DNA from: Paenibacillus sp.
Lineage (GTDB): Bacteria; Bacillota; Bacilli; Paenibacillales; Paenibacillaceae
Length of the DNA: 64,000 bases
Direction: 5' to 3'
NCBI GenBank assembly: GCA_023512345.1
Contig: JAILZT010000011.1
Span: 62,001-126,000, forward strand
Shown here in pieces: positions 1 to 7,245 of this stretch. Below the pieces are notes generated by a model. That model was not told the origin of the DNA and did not search any database. It saw only the letters and a program-made list of their open reading frames with translations. A program made the translations under genes and the position numbers. How positions within the stretch are numbered: position 1 is the stretch's first letter; the number at the start of each line of letters is the position of its first letter.

Positions 1-740
1 TATTTATCTATCGTGCAGAACCTTTTGTAAACCTTCGCTTATTCCGGGATTTCAACGTCCCATCACTGCGAAGCTTCAAAGAATTGCTTACGATTGGGGT
101 ACCCATAGGCTTCTCTATCTTTTTTGAAACAGCTGTCTTCTCTGCGGTAACCCTGCTGATGAGTCGATTTGACACCATGACCATTGCCGCACACCAGGCA
201 GCCATAAATTTTGCTTCAACTCTGTATATGATCCCTTTAAGTATATGTATGAGTCTAACGATACTAGTCGGCTTTGAGACAGGTTCGGGAAGGTTAAAGG
301 ATGCCCGCCAATATGGGTGGCTCGGGATTGGATTAGCTGCAGTATTGTCCCTGGCAACGGCATTAGTACTTCTTTTCGCGGGAAATCATGTAGCTGGTTT
401 GTACTCCAAAGATCCGCAGGTGATTTCGTTGATTCAACATTTCTTGATCTACGCCATCTTTTTTCAGATCTCAGATGCCATAGCCACTCCAACACAAGGT
501 GTATTACGGGGATATAAGGATGTGAATCCATCTTTCATCATATGCTTCGTAGCCTATTGGATTATCGGTCTTCCTACAGGTTATCTTTTGGCTACTTACA
601 CGAGTTTGGGTGCTTACGGGTATTGGATTGGACTCATTGCCGGCCTTGCTATCGGTGCCATTCTGCTAATGTCACGTCTGCTTACCGTACAGCAACGTTT
701 TGCTGCTAAGTATGAGGATCAACCATTAAATCAACAATAA
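1..740 (+). CDS. MATE family efflux transporter, 3' part
   Basis: The reading frame is open from the first bases of the window to a stop at 738-740, so the gene begins upstream and only the C-terminal half (about 245 residues) is present. The visible part holds five to six hydrophobic segments separated by short loops, with the helix-breaking Gly/Pro pattern of multidrug and toxic compound extrusion transporters, for example the stretch ending LTIGVPIGFSIFFE. These membrane proteins export cationic drugs or metabolites in exchange for Na+ or H+. A bidirectional terminator follows directly and separates it from the convergent pfkA. The substrate cannot be inferred. Confidence 0.85.
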   Translation, partial: FIYRAEPFVNLRLFRDFNVPSLRSFKELLTIGVPIGFSIFFETAVFSAVTLLMSRFDTMTIAAHQAAINFASTLYMIPLSICMSLTILVGFETGSGRLKDARQYGWLGIGLAAVLSLATALVLLFAGNHVAGLYSKDPQVISLIQHFLIYAIFFQISDAIATPTQGVLRGYKDVNPSFIICFVAYWIIGLPTGYLLATYTSLGAYGYWIGLIAGLAIGAILLMSRLLTVQQRFAAKYEDQPLNQQ

Positions 741-767
741 CTTAAATATATGCCAGTATCAAAAAAA

Positions 768-806
768 GACTATCTTTCACTGATTCAGTGAGAGATAGTC
801 TTTTTA
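768..806. terminator. Bidirectional rho-independent terminator between the MATE gene and pfkA
   Basis: A 13-bp stem (768-780 with 788-800, one G-U pair) is preceded by a run of seven A and followed by five T. It can therefore end transcription from both convergent genes. Confidence 0.85.
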
Positions 807-816
807 AAGATATTTT

Positions 817-1788
817 CTATTGGGAAAGACGGGACGCCAATTCGTACAGATCCATATCAAAGTCTTTTTTGGTATTAACAACTAGATCTATATCTGTAAG
901 TGTAAGCTCGCCTTTGATAATGCCACATGCTTTATCCGATTCGCCTTCGATTAGGGATCGTACTGCAAAATCTCCGAGACGACTGGCAAGGTTCCGATCT
1001 CCTGGAGTTGGAGTGCCTCCACGTTGAATATGTCCGAGAACGGTAACACGTGCATCCAAGGAAGCATGACGATCTTTCAGAGCCAATGCAACATCCTCGC
1101 CTTTACCAACACCTTCAGCAACAATTACGATACTGTGGCGTTTGCCTTTTGCAAAGTTATCACGCATACGGTCTGCTACTTCATTCAGATCATAAGGCAT
1201 TTCTGGAACCAGAATTGTTTCCGCACCAGAAGCAAGACCCGCATGCAGAGCGATATCCCCGCAATGGCGTCCCATTACTTCTACAATGGAAGAACGTTCA
1301 TGTGAAGACATAGTGTCACGAAGTTTATTGATAGCGTCAACAACCACGCCTACTGCTGTATCAAAACCAATGGTGTAATCTGTAAAGGAAATATCATTAT
1401 CAATTGTACCCGGCAAAGCCATGGTGTTAATACCCAGCTTGCTAAGTTTGTTTGCTCCTTTATAAGATCCATCTCCTCCAACGACTACAAGACCATCAAT
1501 TCCCATTTCATTAAGAATATCAGCACCTTTTTGTTGGCCTTCAGGCTTAAGGAACTCTAAACAACGAGCGGATTGGAGAATTGTGCCCCCCCGTTGAATG
1601 ATATCACCTACGCTGCGTAAATCCATCGGGAAGATATCGCGGTTCAGCAAACCTTGATAGCCACGTTGAATTCCGTAGACTTCAATTCCATAAAACAAAG
1701 CACTGCGAACTACCGCACGAACAGCGGCATTCATGCCTTGTGAATCTCCACCGCTTGTTAGTACTGCGATCTTTTTAACTTTTGACAT
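817..1788 (-). CDS. pfkA: ATP-dependent 6-phosphofructokinase
   Basis: Phosphorylates fructose 6-phosphate to fructose 1,6-bisphosphate, the committed step of glycolysis, in the cytoplasm. The 323-residue length matches bacterial PfkA. Family motifs are clear: the N-terminal TSGGD nucleotide loop, GGDGS (the Gly typical of ATP-dependent rather than PPi-dependent enzymes), PGTIDND with the catalytic Asp, and MGRHCGD. The ATG at 1788 is chosen because a GAGGAGG box lies 6-7 nt upstream; an ATG 18 nt further out lacks one. Oddity: the loop reads GGDSQGMNAA where Bacillus enzymes have GGDSPGMNAA. The gene is monocistronic here, without accA or pyk next to it. Confidence 0.97.
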   Translation of the reverse strand: MSKVKKIAVLTSGGDSQGMNAAVRAVVRSALFYGIEVYGIQRGYQGLLNRDIFPMDLRSVGDIIQRGGTILQSARCLEFLKPEGQQKGADILNEMGIDGLVVVGGDGSYKGANKLSKLGINTMALPGTIDNDISFTDYTIGFDTAVGVVVDAINKLRDTMSSHERSSIVEVMGRHCGDIALHAGLASGAETILVPEMPYDLNEVADRMRDNFAKGKRHSIVIVAEGVGKGEDVALALKDRHASLDARVTVLGHIQRGGTPTPGDRNLASRLGDFAVRSLIEGESDKACGIIKGELTLTDIDLVVNTKKDFDMDLYELASRLSQ

Positions 1789-1852
1789 TCTAATGTTCCT
1801 CCTCAAAATTGTGCGGAGCTACATCTATAAGAGACGTCCCTCCACAGCATTG

Positions 1853-2950
1853 CTAATACATGTGTTTACGAATCCAACGGCTATTGACGAAAAAGAACAG
1901 CCTCGTTAGCGGGCTTCCCTTCATCAAACGCTTGGAGATCGCGCGAACTTCCCGCTGCTCGCTAACTTTCGGATCGGATAGATACAATGCCAGCAAACCT
2001 TCGATGACCATTCGATGCATAGAGGTCTCGGGAAGATTCCGGACATCCTTGCGGGCCCACTCTACAATGGAAGCAAGCCGGTTTAACATAATATCGGTGT
2101 TATCATAATAATTGCAAAAATTGAGATCACCGCCGACCCGGTCTTCATCCTGATCAATTAGATAATCCAGCATAATGTGCAGACCACACACATGCGGAAA
2201 ATATGCTGCACGAATCGACTCTGAATCCGACTTGCTAAGATTAGGGTCACATGAGGCCAGAAAAAGCATGAATACACCAAGGGTTGATCCTGTTGCAGCC
2301 GCAAATTCATTCCAATGTAAATGCGGTGCCCGATATCCCTCTGCTTTCCACCATTCCTCCAATGCATTTTCTCTAAGTTCTGGCTTGATATGCTTATAGA
2401 CCTGTAGATCCGTATAAAGCACCGCCAAGTCATGAATCTCGGATGCCGCAGCAGAGTATCCAGGCAGCTGAGAGATCATTTCTTGACACTTCAGTACGAG
2501 CCGCTGCAAATATCCACCGTCGTTCTGTTCACTTCGAAGTGCATAATAATTAATCGGCTCAGCAATTGGATTAATAGCATCCAGCATGGATTGATGAAGC
2601 AGCCTGAAATCAGCAGGATCAAGTGAAGTACTGCGATCACAAAGGTTGTCCAAATAATCACTGATCGTTTGATAAGCAACTATAAGTGGAATCAGTATAT
2701 GTCTCATGGCCAAATTGCCGGCAGCATAAATTCCACCACCTTCACAATGAAACTGTTTTGTTTCAATGCTGGCAAGTGCTTGCTTACGAAGCTCGGGATC
2801 GGGAATTCCTTTTGCATCTTCGCGCCAGAAATGAAGGCATTCTCTCACTTCCGGGAACACATACTTGTAGACCCTGTTCATAAGCCCAATTGGACCACGC
2901 GGGCTAAGGTAACGGCCTTGCTTAAATTCACTCAATGACGTTGCCTCCAC
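1853..2950 (-). CDS. ytpB: DUF2600 family protein, tetraprenyl-beta-curcumene synthase-like
   Basis: A 365-residue, largely helical protein of the DUF2600 family, whose characterised Bacillus member YtpB is a terpene synthase that converts a C35 polyprenyl diphosphate into tetraprenyl-beta-curcumene, the precursor of sesquarterpenes. Aspartate-rich segments expected for diphosphate/Mg2+ binding are visible: SDYLDNLCDR near residue 97 and LDYLIDQDEDR near residue 258. No membrane anchor is seen. It lies 64 bp upstream of pfkA on the same strand, but a shared transcript is not evident. The family is clear; the exact product is inferred from the Bacillus homologue. No prenyl synthase or sesquarterpene cyclase gene is in the window. 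Confidence 0.85.
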   Translation of the reverse strand: MEATSLSEFKQGRYLSPRGPIGLMNRVYKYVFPEVRECLHFWREDAKGIPDPELRKQALASIETKQFHCEGGGIYAAGNLAMRHILIPLIVAYQTISDYLDNLCDRSTSLDPADFRLLHQSMLDAINPIAEPINYYALRSEQNDGGYLQRLVLKCQEMISQLPGYSAAASEIHDLAVLYTDLQVYKHIKPELRENALEEWWKAEGYRAPHLHWNEFAAATGSTLGVFMLFLASCDPNLSKSDSESIRAAYFPHVCGLHIMLDYLIDQDEDRVGGDLNFCNYYDNTDIMLNRLASIVEWARKDVRNLPETSMHRMVIEGLLALYLSDPKVSEQREVRAISKRLMKGSPLTRLFFFVNSRWIRKHMY

Positions 2951-3083
2951 ATTGTTGTCTCCTTATCCAAATCAACATTATTATAATATGATCATCGTAT
3001 TTGTACAAACAACAAAATCACTTTGCAAAACCTTGTAAGATTCTGTAACACTGCAGTTTTAACCCCATGTATTCTTTGCTTTA

Positions 3084-3092
3084 TGCTATACT
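3084..3092 (+). promoter_or_regulatory. Extended -10 promoter element before the MFS gene
   Basis: TGCTATACT fits the TGn-TATAAT extended -10 pattern and lies in an AT-rich stretch about 33 nt before the first translatable ATG. No good -35 hexamer is visible, as is usual for extended -10 promoters. Confidence 0.45.
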
Positions 3093-3125
3093 ATCCATAT
3101 TTCTTATCCGGAGGAGTGCAACTAC

Positions 3126-3200
3126 ATGTCTTTAAAAGAGCCTTTCCCTCAGTTGTGGGAGGTACATACGTATGAAAGAAAACTCCACACGCACCTATAG
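3126..3200 (+). CDS. Candidate 24-codon upstream ORF (leader peptide)
   Basis: An ATG at 3126 is preceded by GGAGGAG at about 9-10 nt and opens a 24-codon frame ending in TAG at 3198-3200. It overlaps the first 29 bases of the MFS gene in another frame. The peptide begins MSLKEPFPQLWEV and resembles nothing I know. The next gene has its own GGGAGG box inside this small frame, so the two could be translationally coupled. It may be a chance ORF; nothing else supports it. Confidence 0.3.
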   Translation: MSLKEPFPQLWEVHTYERKLHTHL

Positions 3201-4482
3201 TGATCAGAATTGGCTGCGTTCGTTTATGTTTACTATTTTTGGCACCAGTGTACTAGCGGTATCCTATTTTCCTTTATTTTATAAGCATCTGGGCTTTAGC
3301 AGTTCTCAGGTAGGTATATTGTATTCCTTGGGGCCGCTTATTTCCATTCTATCAAATCTATTTTGGAGCATGATAAGTGACAGGCTGGGAACCATCAAGA
3401 AAATTATGATCATATTATTGGGCGGCCAACTGTTATCAGTTCTGCTATTATCTAAAGCTTCCGAATTTTCATCAGTTATTCTTATATTGTCCGTTTTCTA
3501 TTTCTTCTATTACCCGGTTTTTCCGCTTGCAGACACATTGGCCATTAAAACAGCACAGAAATATGGACGTAACTTCATATCCATTCGGGTATTTGGTTCG
3601 CTGGGTTATGCTTTTTTTGCCCTAACTGTGGGCTACGTTCTTAGAGCATTAGGCTCTTCATGGAGCATGACATTATGTATCATCATTATAATAACAGCAC
3701 TCATTATTACATGGTGGCTGCAGGATGTTAAGATAGTTCCCCCCGATACACAAGATGAGCATGATGCATCAGTTCTGGTTCCAGAGCACAAAGGAAATGG
3801 GCTCCGGGAAATTCTTTTGCAAAAAGAAGTAATTTGGTTTTTCAGCTGTGTCTTCATTTTGGCTCTTGGTCATCGCATGAACGAAGCATTTTTAACGGTC
3901 AGCCTAAAAGAAATGGGCGCAGGAGAAGAACTTATTGGATGGGCCCTGTTAGCCTCCGCGCTCAGTGAAATTCCAGTATTTTTCGCCCTCAGTAAATACG
4001 GGGAAAAATTTAAAGAACTGCCACTACTTGCTTTTGCAAGCCTAATGTATGCAATACGCTTTCTACTGATGTCTAGCGCACATCATCCTGGTGCAGTAAT
4101 AGCCATTCAGGCGATGCACAGCGTTTCCTTTGGGGTGTATTATGTGACAGCTGTCCGCTATACTACCCGGATCATACCTGAGCATTTACGCGCCACAGGG
4201 CTTGCTATATTTACTGTGGTATGGTCTAGCGCTGCGGGGCTCCTTAGCGGTACCTTTGGGGGGATTATTTTCCAAGAATCCGGGAGGTCGACTTTTTATA
4301 GGGTAGCTATGTTGTTTGCTATTATAGCGTTTGCAGGTTTTCTGGGAAAACATCTTTTCGATTCGGGAGTTCATCCAAAGCTTCAGCCCTGGAAACGAGG
4401 TTCTAAAACAAGCCTTATGCTTCCCCAACAGCCCCCTATCGAAACAGATGAGACTTCTCACTCCTCAAAAATAACGTTATAA
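3172..4482 (+). CDS. MFS transporter (MFS_1-like, nucleoside/phenylpropionate permease type)
   Basis: A 436-residue integral membrane protein with about twelve hydrophobic segments in two halves separated by a polar loop near residues 185-210. The MFS signature loop between helices 2 and 3 is seen as MISDRLGTIKK around residue 66. The shape and the N-terminal FGTSVLAVSYFPLFYKHLG resemble the MFS_1-like group that includes 3-phenylpropionate and nucleoside symporters. The hydrophilic C-terminal tail is unrelated to transport. The start is fixed by GGGAGG nine bases upstream. The substrate is unknown. The nitroreductase gene follows after 54 bp, but that gene has its own promoter. Confidence 0.85.
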   Translation: MKENSTRTYSDQNWLRSFMFTIFGTSVLAVSYFPLFYKHLGFSSSQVGILYSLGPLISILSNLFWSMISDRLGTIKKIMIILLGGQLLSVLLLSKASEFSSVILILSVFYFFYYPVFPLADTLAIKTAQKYGRNFISIRVFGSLGYAFFALTVGYVLRALGSSWSMTLCIIIIITALIITWWLQDVKIVPPDTQDEHDASVLVPEHKGNGLREILLQKEVIWFFSCVFILALGHRMNEAFLTVSLKEMGAGEELIGWALLASALSEIPVFFALSKYGEKFKELPLLAFASLMYAIRFLLMSSAHHPGAVIAIQAMHSVSFGVYYVTAVRYTTRIIPEHLRATGLAIFTVVWSSAAGLLSGTFGGIIFQESGRSTFYRVAMLFAIIAFAGFLGKHLFDSGVHPKLQPWKRGSKTSLMLPQQPPIETDETSHSSKITL

Positions 4483-4483
4483 T
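4455..4483 (+). promoter_or_regulatory. Sigma-A type promoter for the nitroreductase gene
   Basis: TTCTCA (4455-4460), a 17-bp spacer and a perfect TATAAT (4478-4483). The -10 box overlaps the stop codon of the MFS gene, so the downstream gene can be transcribed separately. Confidence 0.6.
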
Positions 4484-4491
4484 AGTTTTAA

Positions 4492-4513
4492 TACCAAGTG
4501 TTAGTACCTGGTA
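4492..4513 (+). promoter_or_regulatory. Imperfect palindrome at the transcription start, candidate operator
   Basis: A 22-bp dyad with arms TACCAAGT and ACCTGGTA (seven of eight outer positions pair) starts about 8 nt after the -10 box, so it would cover the transcription start. This position is typical of a repressor site. The TACC/GGTA arms recall sites of HxlR/MarR-type redox sensors, but no such regulator gene is nearby. Confidence 0.4.
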
Positions 4514-4536
4514 ACAATCTCAGGAGGATAACAGGA

Positions 4537-5184
4537 ATGCTCTTTGAAGAATTCAAGCAATTAGCGCAGACACGACGCAGCATTAGAGATTTCAGTGAAG
4601 AAAGTGTCACAGTGTGCGATGTGGAAGATATTATTGACTGTGCACGATATGCCCCCAGCGATACCAATTCACAAACATGGGAATTTATCGCTATTATGAA
4701 TCGGGATAAGATCAAAGAGATTGAACGGATGACTTGGAATCAACTTCATATCCTAGCTGAAGCCGCAGAGAAAAAAGGGCTTGTGCGAGAAGCGAAGATG
4801 TTGCTCAAATCTTTCGGCCCTTATGCCACAGCATTCAGCCATGCACCGGTACTCATAGTTTGTCTAAGTACGCCTTATGCTTCTAAGTTCCGGGAGCGCA
4901 TCTTTGATCCGTTGGAATTTGGAAATGAAGTTATATGGGCTGATGAATCATTAAAAAGCAGCAGCCTCGCCATTCAAAACATGATGCTGGCTGCACATTC
5001 CAAGGGTCTGGCGACCTGTCCATTAAGCGGACCCGTACTGCTTGCAGAGCAAGCGCTCCGTGATTATTTAAGCATCTCTGAAGAGAAGGCCCTTAATATG
5101 GTGGTTGCTCTCGGCCATCCTGCAGTACAGCCCAAAACCATGATGCGAAAGACCGTTTCCGAAATATTAACCTTCATCGAATAA
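4537..5184 (+). CDS. Nitroreductase family protein
   Basis: A 215-residue flavin-dependent oxidoreductase of the nitroreductase fold, which typically uses FMN and NAD(P)H to reduce nitro compounds or quinones. The family signature is at the N terminus (QTRRSIRDFSEESV, the RRS/R motif contacting FMN phosphate), followed by the helix AARYAPS-like segment CARYAPSDTNSQTWEF. A middle part (SSLAIQNMMLAAHSKGLATC) is the usual second conserved block, and the C-terminal VALGHPA motif is present. The ATG at 4537 has AGGAGG nine bases upstream; an upstream in-frame GTG has none. Likely cytoplasmic, possibly stress-induced through the palindrome upstream. Confidence 0.9.
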   Translation: MLFEEFKQLAQTRRSIRDFSEESVTVCDVEDIIDCARYAPSDTNSQTWEFIAIMNRDKIKEIERMTWNQLHILAEAAEKKGLVREAKMLLKSFGPYATAFSHAPVLIVCLSTPYASKFRERIFDPLEFGNEVIWADESLKSSSLAIQNMMLAAHSKGLATCPLSGPVLLAEQALRDYLSISEEKALNMVVALGHPAVQPKTMMRKTVSEILTFIE

Positions 5185-5221
5185 AGTGAACTATAGCTCA
5201 TATTGCCCATGCAGCATAAAA

Positions 5222-5260
5222 AAAGACCTTGCCCACTCCATTGCTGAGGGCAAGGTCTTT
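5222..5260. terminator. Bidirectional terminator between the nitroreductase and YebC genes
   Basis: A perfect 13-bp stem AAAGACCTTGCCC / GGGCAAGGTCTTT (5222-5234 and 5248-5260) with flanking A and T runs sits between convergent genes. Confidence 0.88.
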
Positions 5261-5284
5261 TTAATATACTAATCATCGCTGGGA

Positions 5285-6028
5285 TTACCCTATGCGATTC
5301 ATTTCCTCATCACTAATTTCGAAGTTATTGTAGACATCCTGAACATCGTCATTATCCTCGAAGGCATCCATCATTTTGAGCAGCTTCTCGGCATTTTCAC
5401 CTTCGACATCGATCGTATTTTGCGGAATCCAGCGCACTTCAGAGCTTGCAAATGTATAGCCCTGCGCTTCCAGTTCGCCCTTTACAGTCTCAAGTTCGTG
5501 TGGATGTGTAAGAATCTCATAACTATCCTCAGACACGGACAAATCCTCTGCCCCTGCTTCCAGTGACTGCATCATCACTGTATCCTCATCTAGATCTGCG
5601 AAAGCTTCGCGATCGATCACGAGCACGCCTTTCTCGTCGAACATGTAAGAAACGCAGCCGGACTCTCCCATATTGCCGCCCCGTTTATTATAAATGGACC
5701 GAACATCAGCAGCCGTACGATTTCGGTTGTCCGTAAGACATTTCACCATAATCGCTACACCGCCAGGGCCGTATCCTTCATAATAAATTTCTTCATAATC
5801 AACTTCTTCGCCTCCGCCGATAGCTTTCTTAATCGCTCTATCGATATTATCAACAGGCATATTAATTGCTCGTGCACTGGCGATAGCCGTCTTTAGCCCA
5901 AAGTTCGCATCTGGATTCGGTCCACCTTTACGGGCCTGAACATAAATTTCCCGGGCCAGCTTGACGAATTTGTTATTCTTGGCTTGGTCAGCCTTGCCTT
6001 TACGATCTTTAAATAATTTAAACTTCAT
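5285..6028 (-). CDS. yebC: YebC/TACO1 family protein
   Basis: A 247-residue member of the YebC/PmpR/TACO1 family. Long annotated as transcription regulators, several members have more recently been shown to act in translation, relieving ribosome stalling at proline-rich stretches. Conserved blocks are visible: KLAREIYVQARKGGPNPDAN, NMPVDNIDRAIKKA, EGYGPGGVAIMV and NRTAADVRSIYNKRGGNMG. The N terminus is unusual: it begins MKFKLFKDRKGKAD instead of the common AGHSKWKNIQ form. GGGGAG precedes the start by about 9 nt. It is monocistronic, between two terminators. The molecular role is known for the family only. Confidence 0.9.
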   Translation of the reverse strand: MKFKLFKDRKGKADQAKNNKFVKLAREIYVQARKGGPNPDANFGLKTAIASARAINMPVDNIDRAIKKAIGGGEEVDYEEIYYEGYGPGGVAIMVKCLTDNRNRTAADVRSIYNKRGGNMGESGCVSYMFDEKGVLVIDREAFADLDEDTVMMQSLEAGAEDLSVSEDSYEILTHPHELETVKGELEAQGYTFASSEVRWIPQNTIDVEGENAEKLLKMMDAFEDNDDVQDVYNNFEISDEEMNRIG

Positions 6029-6142
6029 GACGTAACGCTCCCCATCAAAATGACTTTCTATTCTCTTTTCCCAAACAAAGGGTACTTTTCTAGTTTATCA
6101 TTTCAGGATACCTTCGGTCAAAGACTATACAAACAAGAAAAA

Positions 6143-6168
6143 ACACAGTTCCCGGAAGAGAACTGTGT
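6143..6168 (-). terminator. Terminator of the cold-shock gene
   Basis: A nine-bp stem ACACAGTTC / GAACTGTGT is followed, on the minus strand, by six T. It lies about 90 nt after the csp stop. Confidence 0.75.
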
Positions 6169-6255
6169 AATCTATGATTGCTGGTTAGTATGATTCCATG
6201 AATCTTACACTAGCAGATATATTTACAGCTGACAGACGGGCTGTCTAACCGTTTC

Positions 6256-6453
6256 TTATAATTTAGTTACGTTAGCTGCTTGGGGTCCACGGTTACCGTC
6301 AGTGACATCAAATTCAACCGCTTGGCCTTCGTCCAAAGTTTTGAAACCTTCGCCTTGAATTGCTGAAAAGTGGACAAATACATCTTCGCCGCCATCAACT
6401 TGAAGAAAACCATAGCCCTTTTCTGCATTAAACCATTTTACTGTACCTTTCAA
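6256..6453 (-). CDS. Cold-shock protein, CspA/CspB family
   Basis: A 65-residue single cold-shock domain, the standard length for Bacillus CspB/C/D. The two RNA-binding motifs are intact: RNP1 as KGYGFLQV and RNP2 as VFVHFSAI, and the start is [16 protein letters not shown]. These small proteins bind single-stranded RNA and DNA and act as RNA chaperones. AGGAGG lies 7-8 nt before the ATG. The gene has its own promoter, a hairpin in its 5' leader and its own terminator. Which paralogue it corresponds to cannot be told. Confidence 0.97.
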   Translation of the reverse strand: MKGTVKWFNAEKGYGFLQVDGGEDVFVHFSAIQGEGFKTLDEGQAVEFDVTDGNRGPQAANVTKL

Positions 6454-6475
6454 ATGAACAACCTCCTAAAAATAG

Positions 6476-6489
6476 CGCCATATATGGCG
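6476..6489. promoter_or_regulatory. Perfect 14-bp palindrome in the csp mRNA leader
   Basis: CGCCATATATGGCG is fully self-complementary and would fall within the first ~16 nt of the transcript predicted from the -10 box, ending about 9 nt before AGGAGG. It could be a cold-responsive hairpin or a protein-binding site. Confidence 0.5.
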
Positions 6490-6498
6490 TATACTGAC

Positions 6499-6527
6499 AT
6501 TATACTCCAGCTTTTTCATCAAATCAA
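6499..6527 (-). promoter_or_regulatory. Sigma-A promoter of the cold-shock gene
   Basis: On the minus strand TTGATT (6527-6522), a 17-bp spacer and a perfect TATAAT (6504-6499). Confidence 0.75.
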
Positions 6528-6624
6528 TTGAGGAACAAGCGTAAAGTGGATTTAATTTGCTTTTCCATCAGTCTGTGCGTTATCATTGACCCAAAAGCCA
6601 AAAATAGCCAGGGTGGGAATAACT

Positions 6625-6858
6625 ATGATTAAGAAACATGAAATATACAAAACAGACAAATGGAATATGATGACCGTTGAAGTACAAGGAAAATATATTG
6701 TCCTTCGGGAGATTTCTGATCAATGGGGTGAAGAAACCCATACCTTTCTTAGCCGTCCTGCTATGATGCAATGGGTAAACAATCGATTTAACAAAGAGTC
6801 TTATAAAGACAATGAAGATGAATATAAAAACATCATCGCAGCATTCAAACAGGTATAG
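6625..6858 (+). CDS. Small hypothetical protein (77 aa)
   Basis: I do not recognise this family. The product is 77 residues, charged and apparently soluble, starting MIKKHEIYKTDKWNMM and ending IAAFKQV. It has no cysteine, no signal peptide and no membrane segment. It could be a small alpha/beta domain; the alternating polar and hydrophobic stretch VEVQGKYIVLREI looks like two beta strands. The ATG at 6625 has a GGGTGGG-like purine run at about 7-9 nt. A TTG 39 nt upstream in frame lacks a good site. A 56-codon membrane protein starts 6 bp after its stop, so the two are probably co-transcribed. Confidence 0.6.
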   Translation: MIKKHEIYKTDKWNMMTVEVQGKYIVLREISDQWGEETHTFLSRPAMMQWVNNRFNKESYKDNEDEYKNIIAAFKQV

Positions 6859-6864
6859 ACGATT

Positions 6865-7035
6865 ATGGACACTCAGAACCTAACGATTTATGTGATTGTC
6901 GTCCTTTGCCTGGGAGCCGTACTTATTATGGGTAAGGACAAGATGCCACCCAAGCTTAAGCGGGGAATGGCCTTGACAGCCGTATTTTTGATTATGTCGG
7001 CCTTTGTTTTTGTTATCTATAGTTTGTTGGCATAA
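6865..7035 (+). CDS. Small two-helix membrane protein (56 aa)
   Basis: ATG at 6865 opens a 56-codon frame ending TAA at 7033-7035. The protein has two hydrophobic helices (IYVIVVLCLGAVLIMG and ALTAVFLIMSAFVFVIYSLL) joined by a basic loop GKDKMPPKLKRG. It is therefore predicted to be a hairpin in the membrane with the loop in the cytoplasm. No function is known to me. The ribosome binding site is weak, but the start lies 6 bp after the previous stop, which favours translational coupling. The regular helix-loop-helix layout argues against a chance ORF. Confidence 0.55.
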   Translation: MDTQNLTIYVIVVLCLGAVLIMGKDKMPPKLKRGMALTAVFLIMSAFVFVIYSLLA

Positions 7036-7119
7036 ATTCTGAATATTGCAGTTAGGATAAATAATCTTGATCTGGCAGGACATACTAGGCTGACCTTTGA
7101 TTACTAGGAGGCGGCCCTT

Positions 7120-7245
7120 TTGTCCATACCGAATAAGACACTCCCTATTCTGCTTACGCTGAGCCTGCTTACAGGTGATTTATTACCTGCTGGGCTGCCA
7201 GCAAAGGTTATGCCTACTTCATCTCATCATTCAAGGAGGATTACA
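7120..7245 (+). other. In-frame N-terminal extension of pepF with its own start and RBS
   Basis: A TTG at 7120 has AGGAGG eight bases upstream and is in frame with pepF for 42 codons without a stop. The encoded stretch has a Lys near the start, a hydrophobic core LPILLTLSLLTG and an AGLPA-type end, so it resembles a signal peptide. It may create an exported form of the peptidase or be a leftover. Confidence 0.4.
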
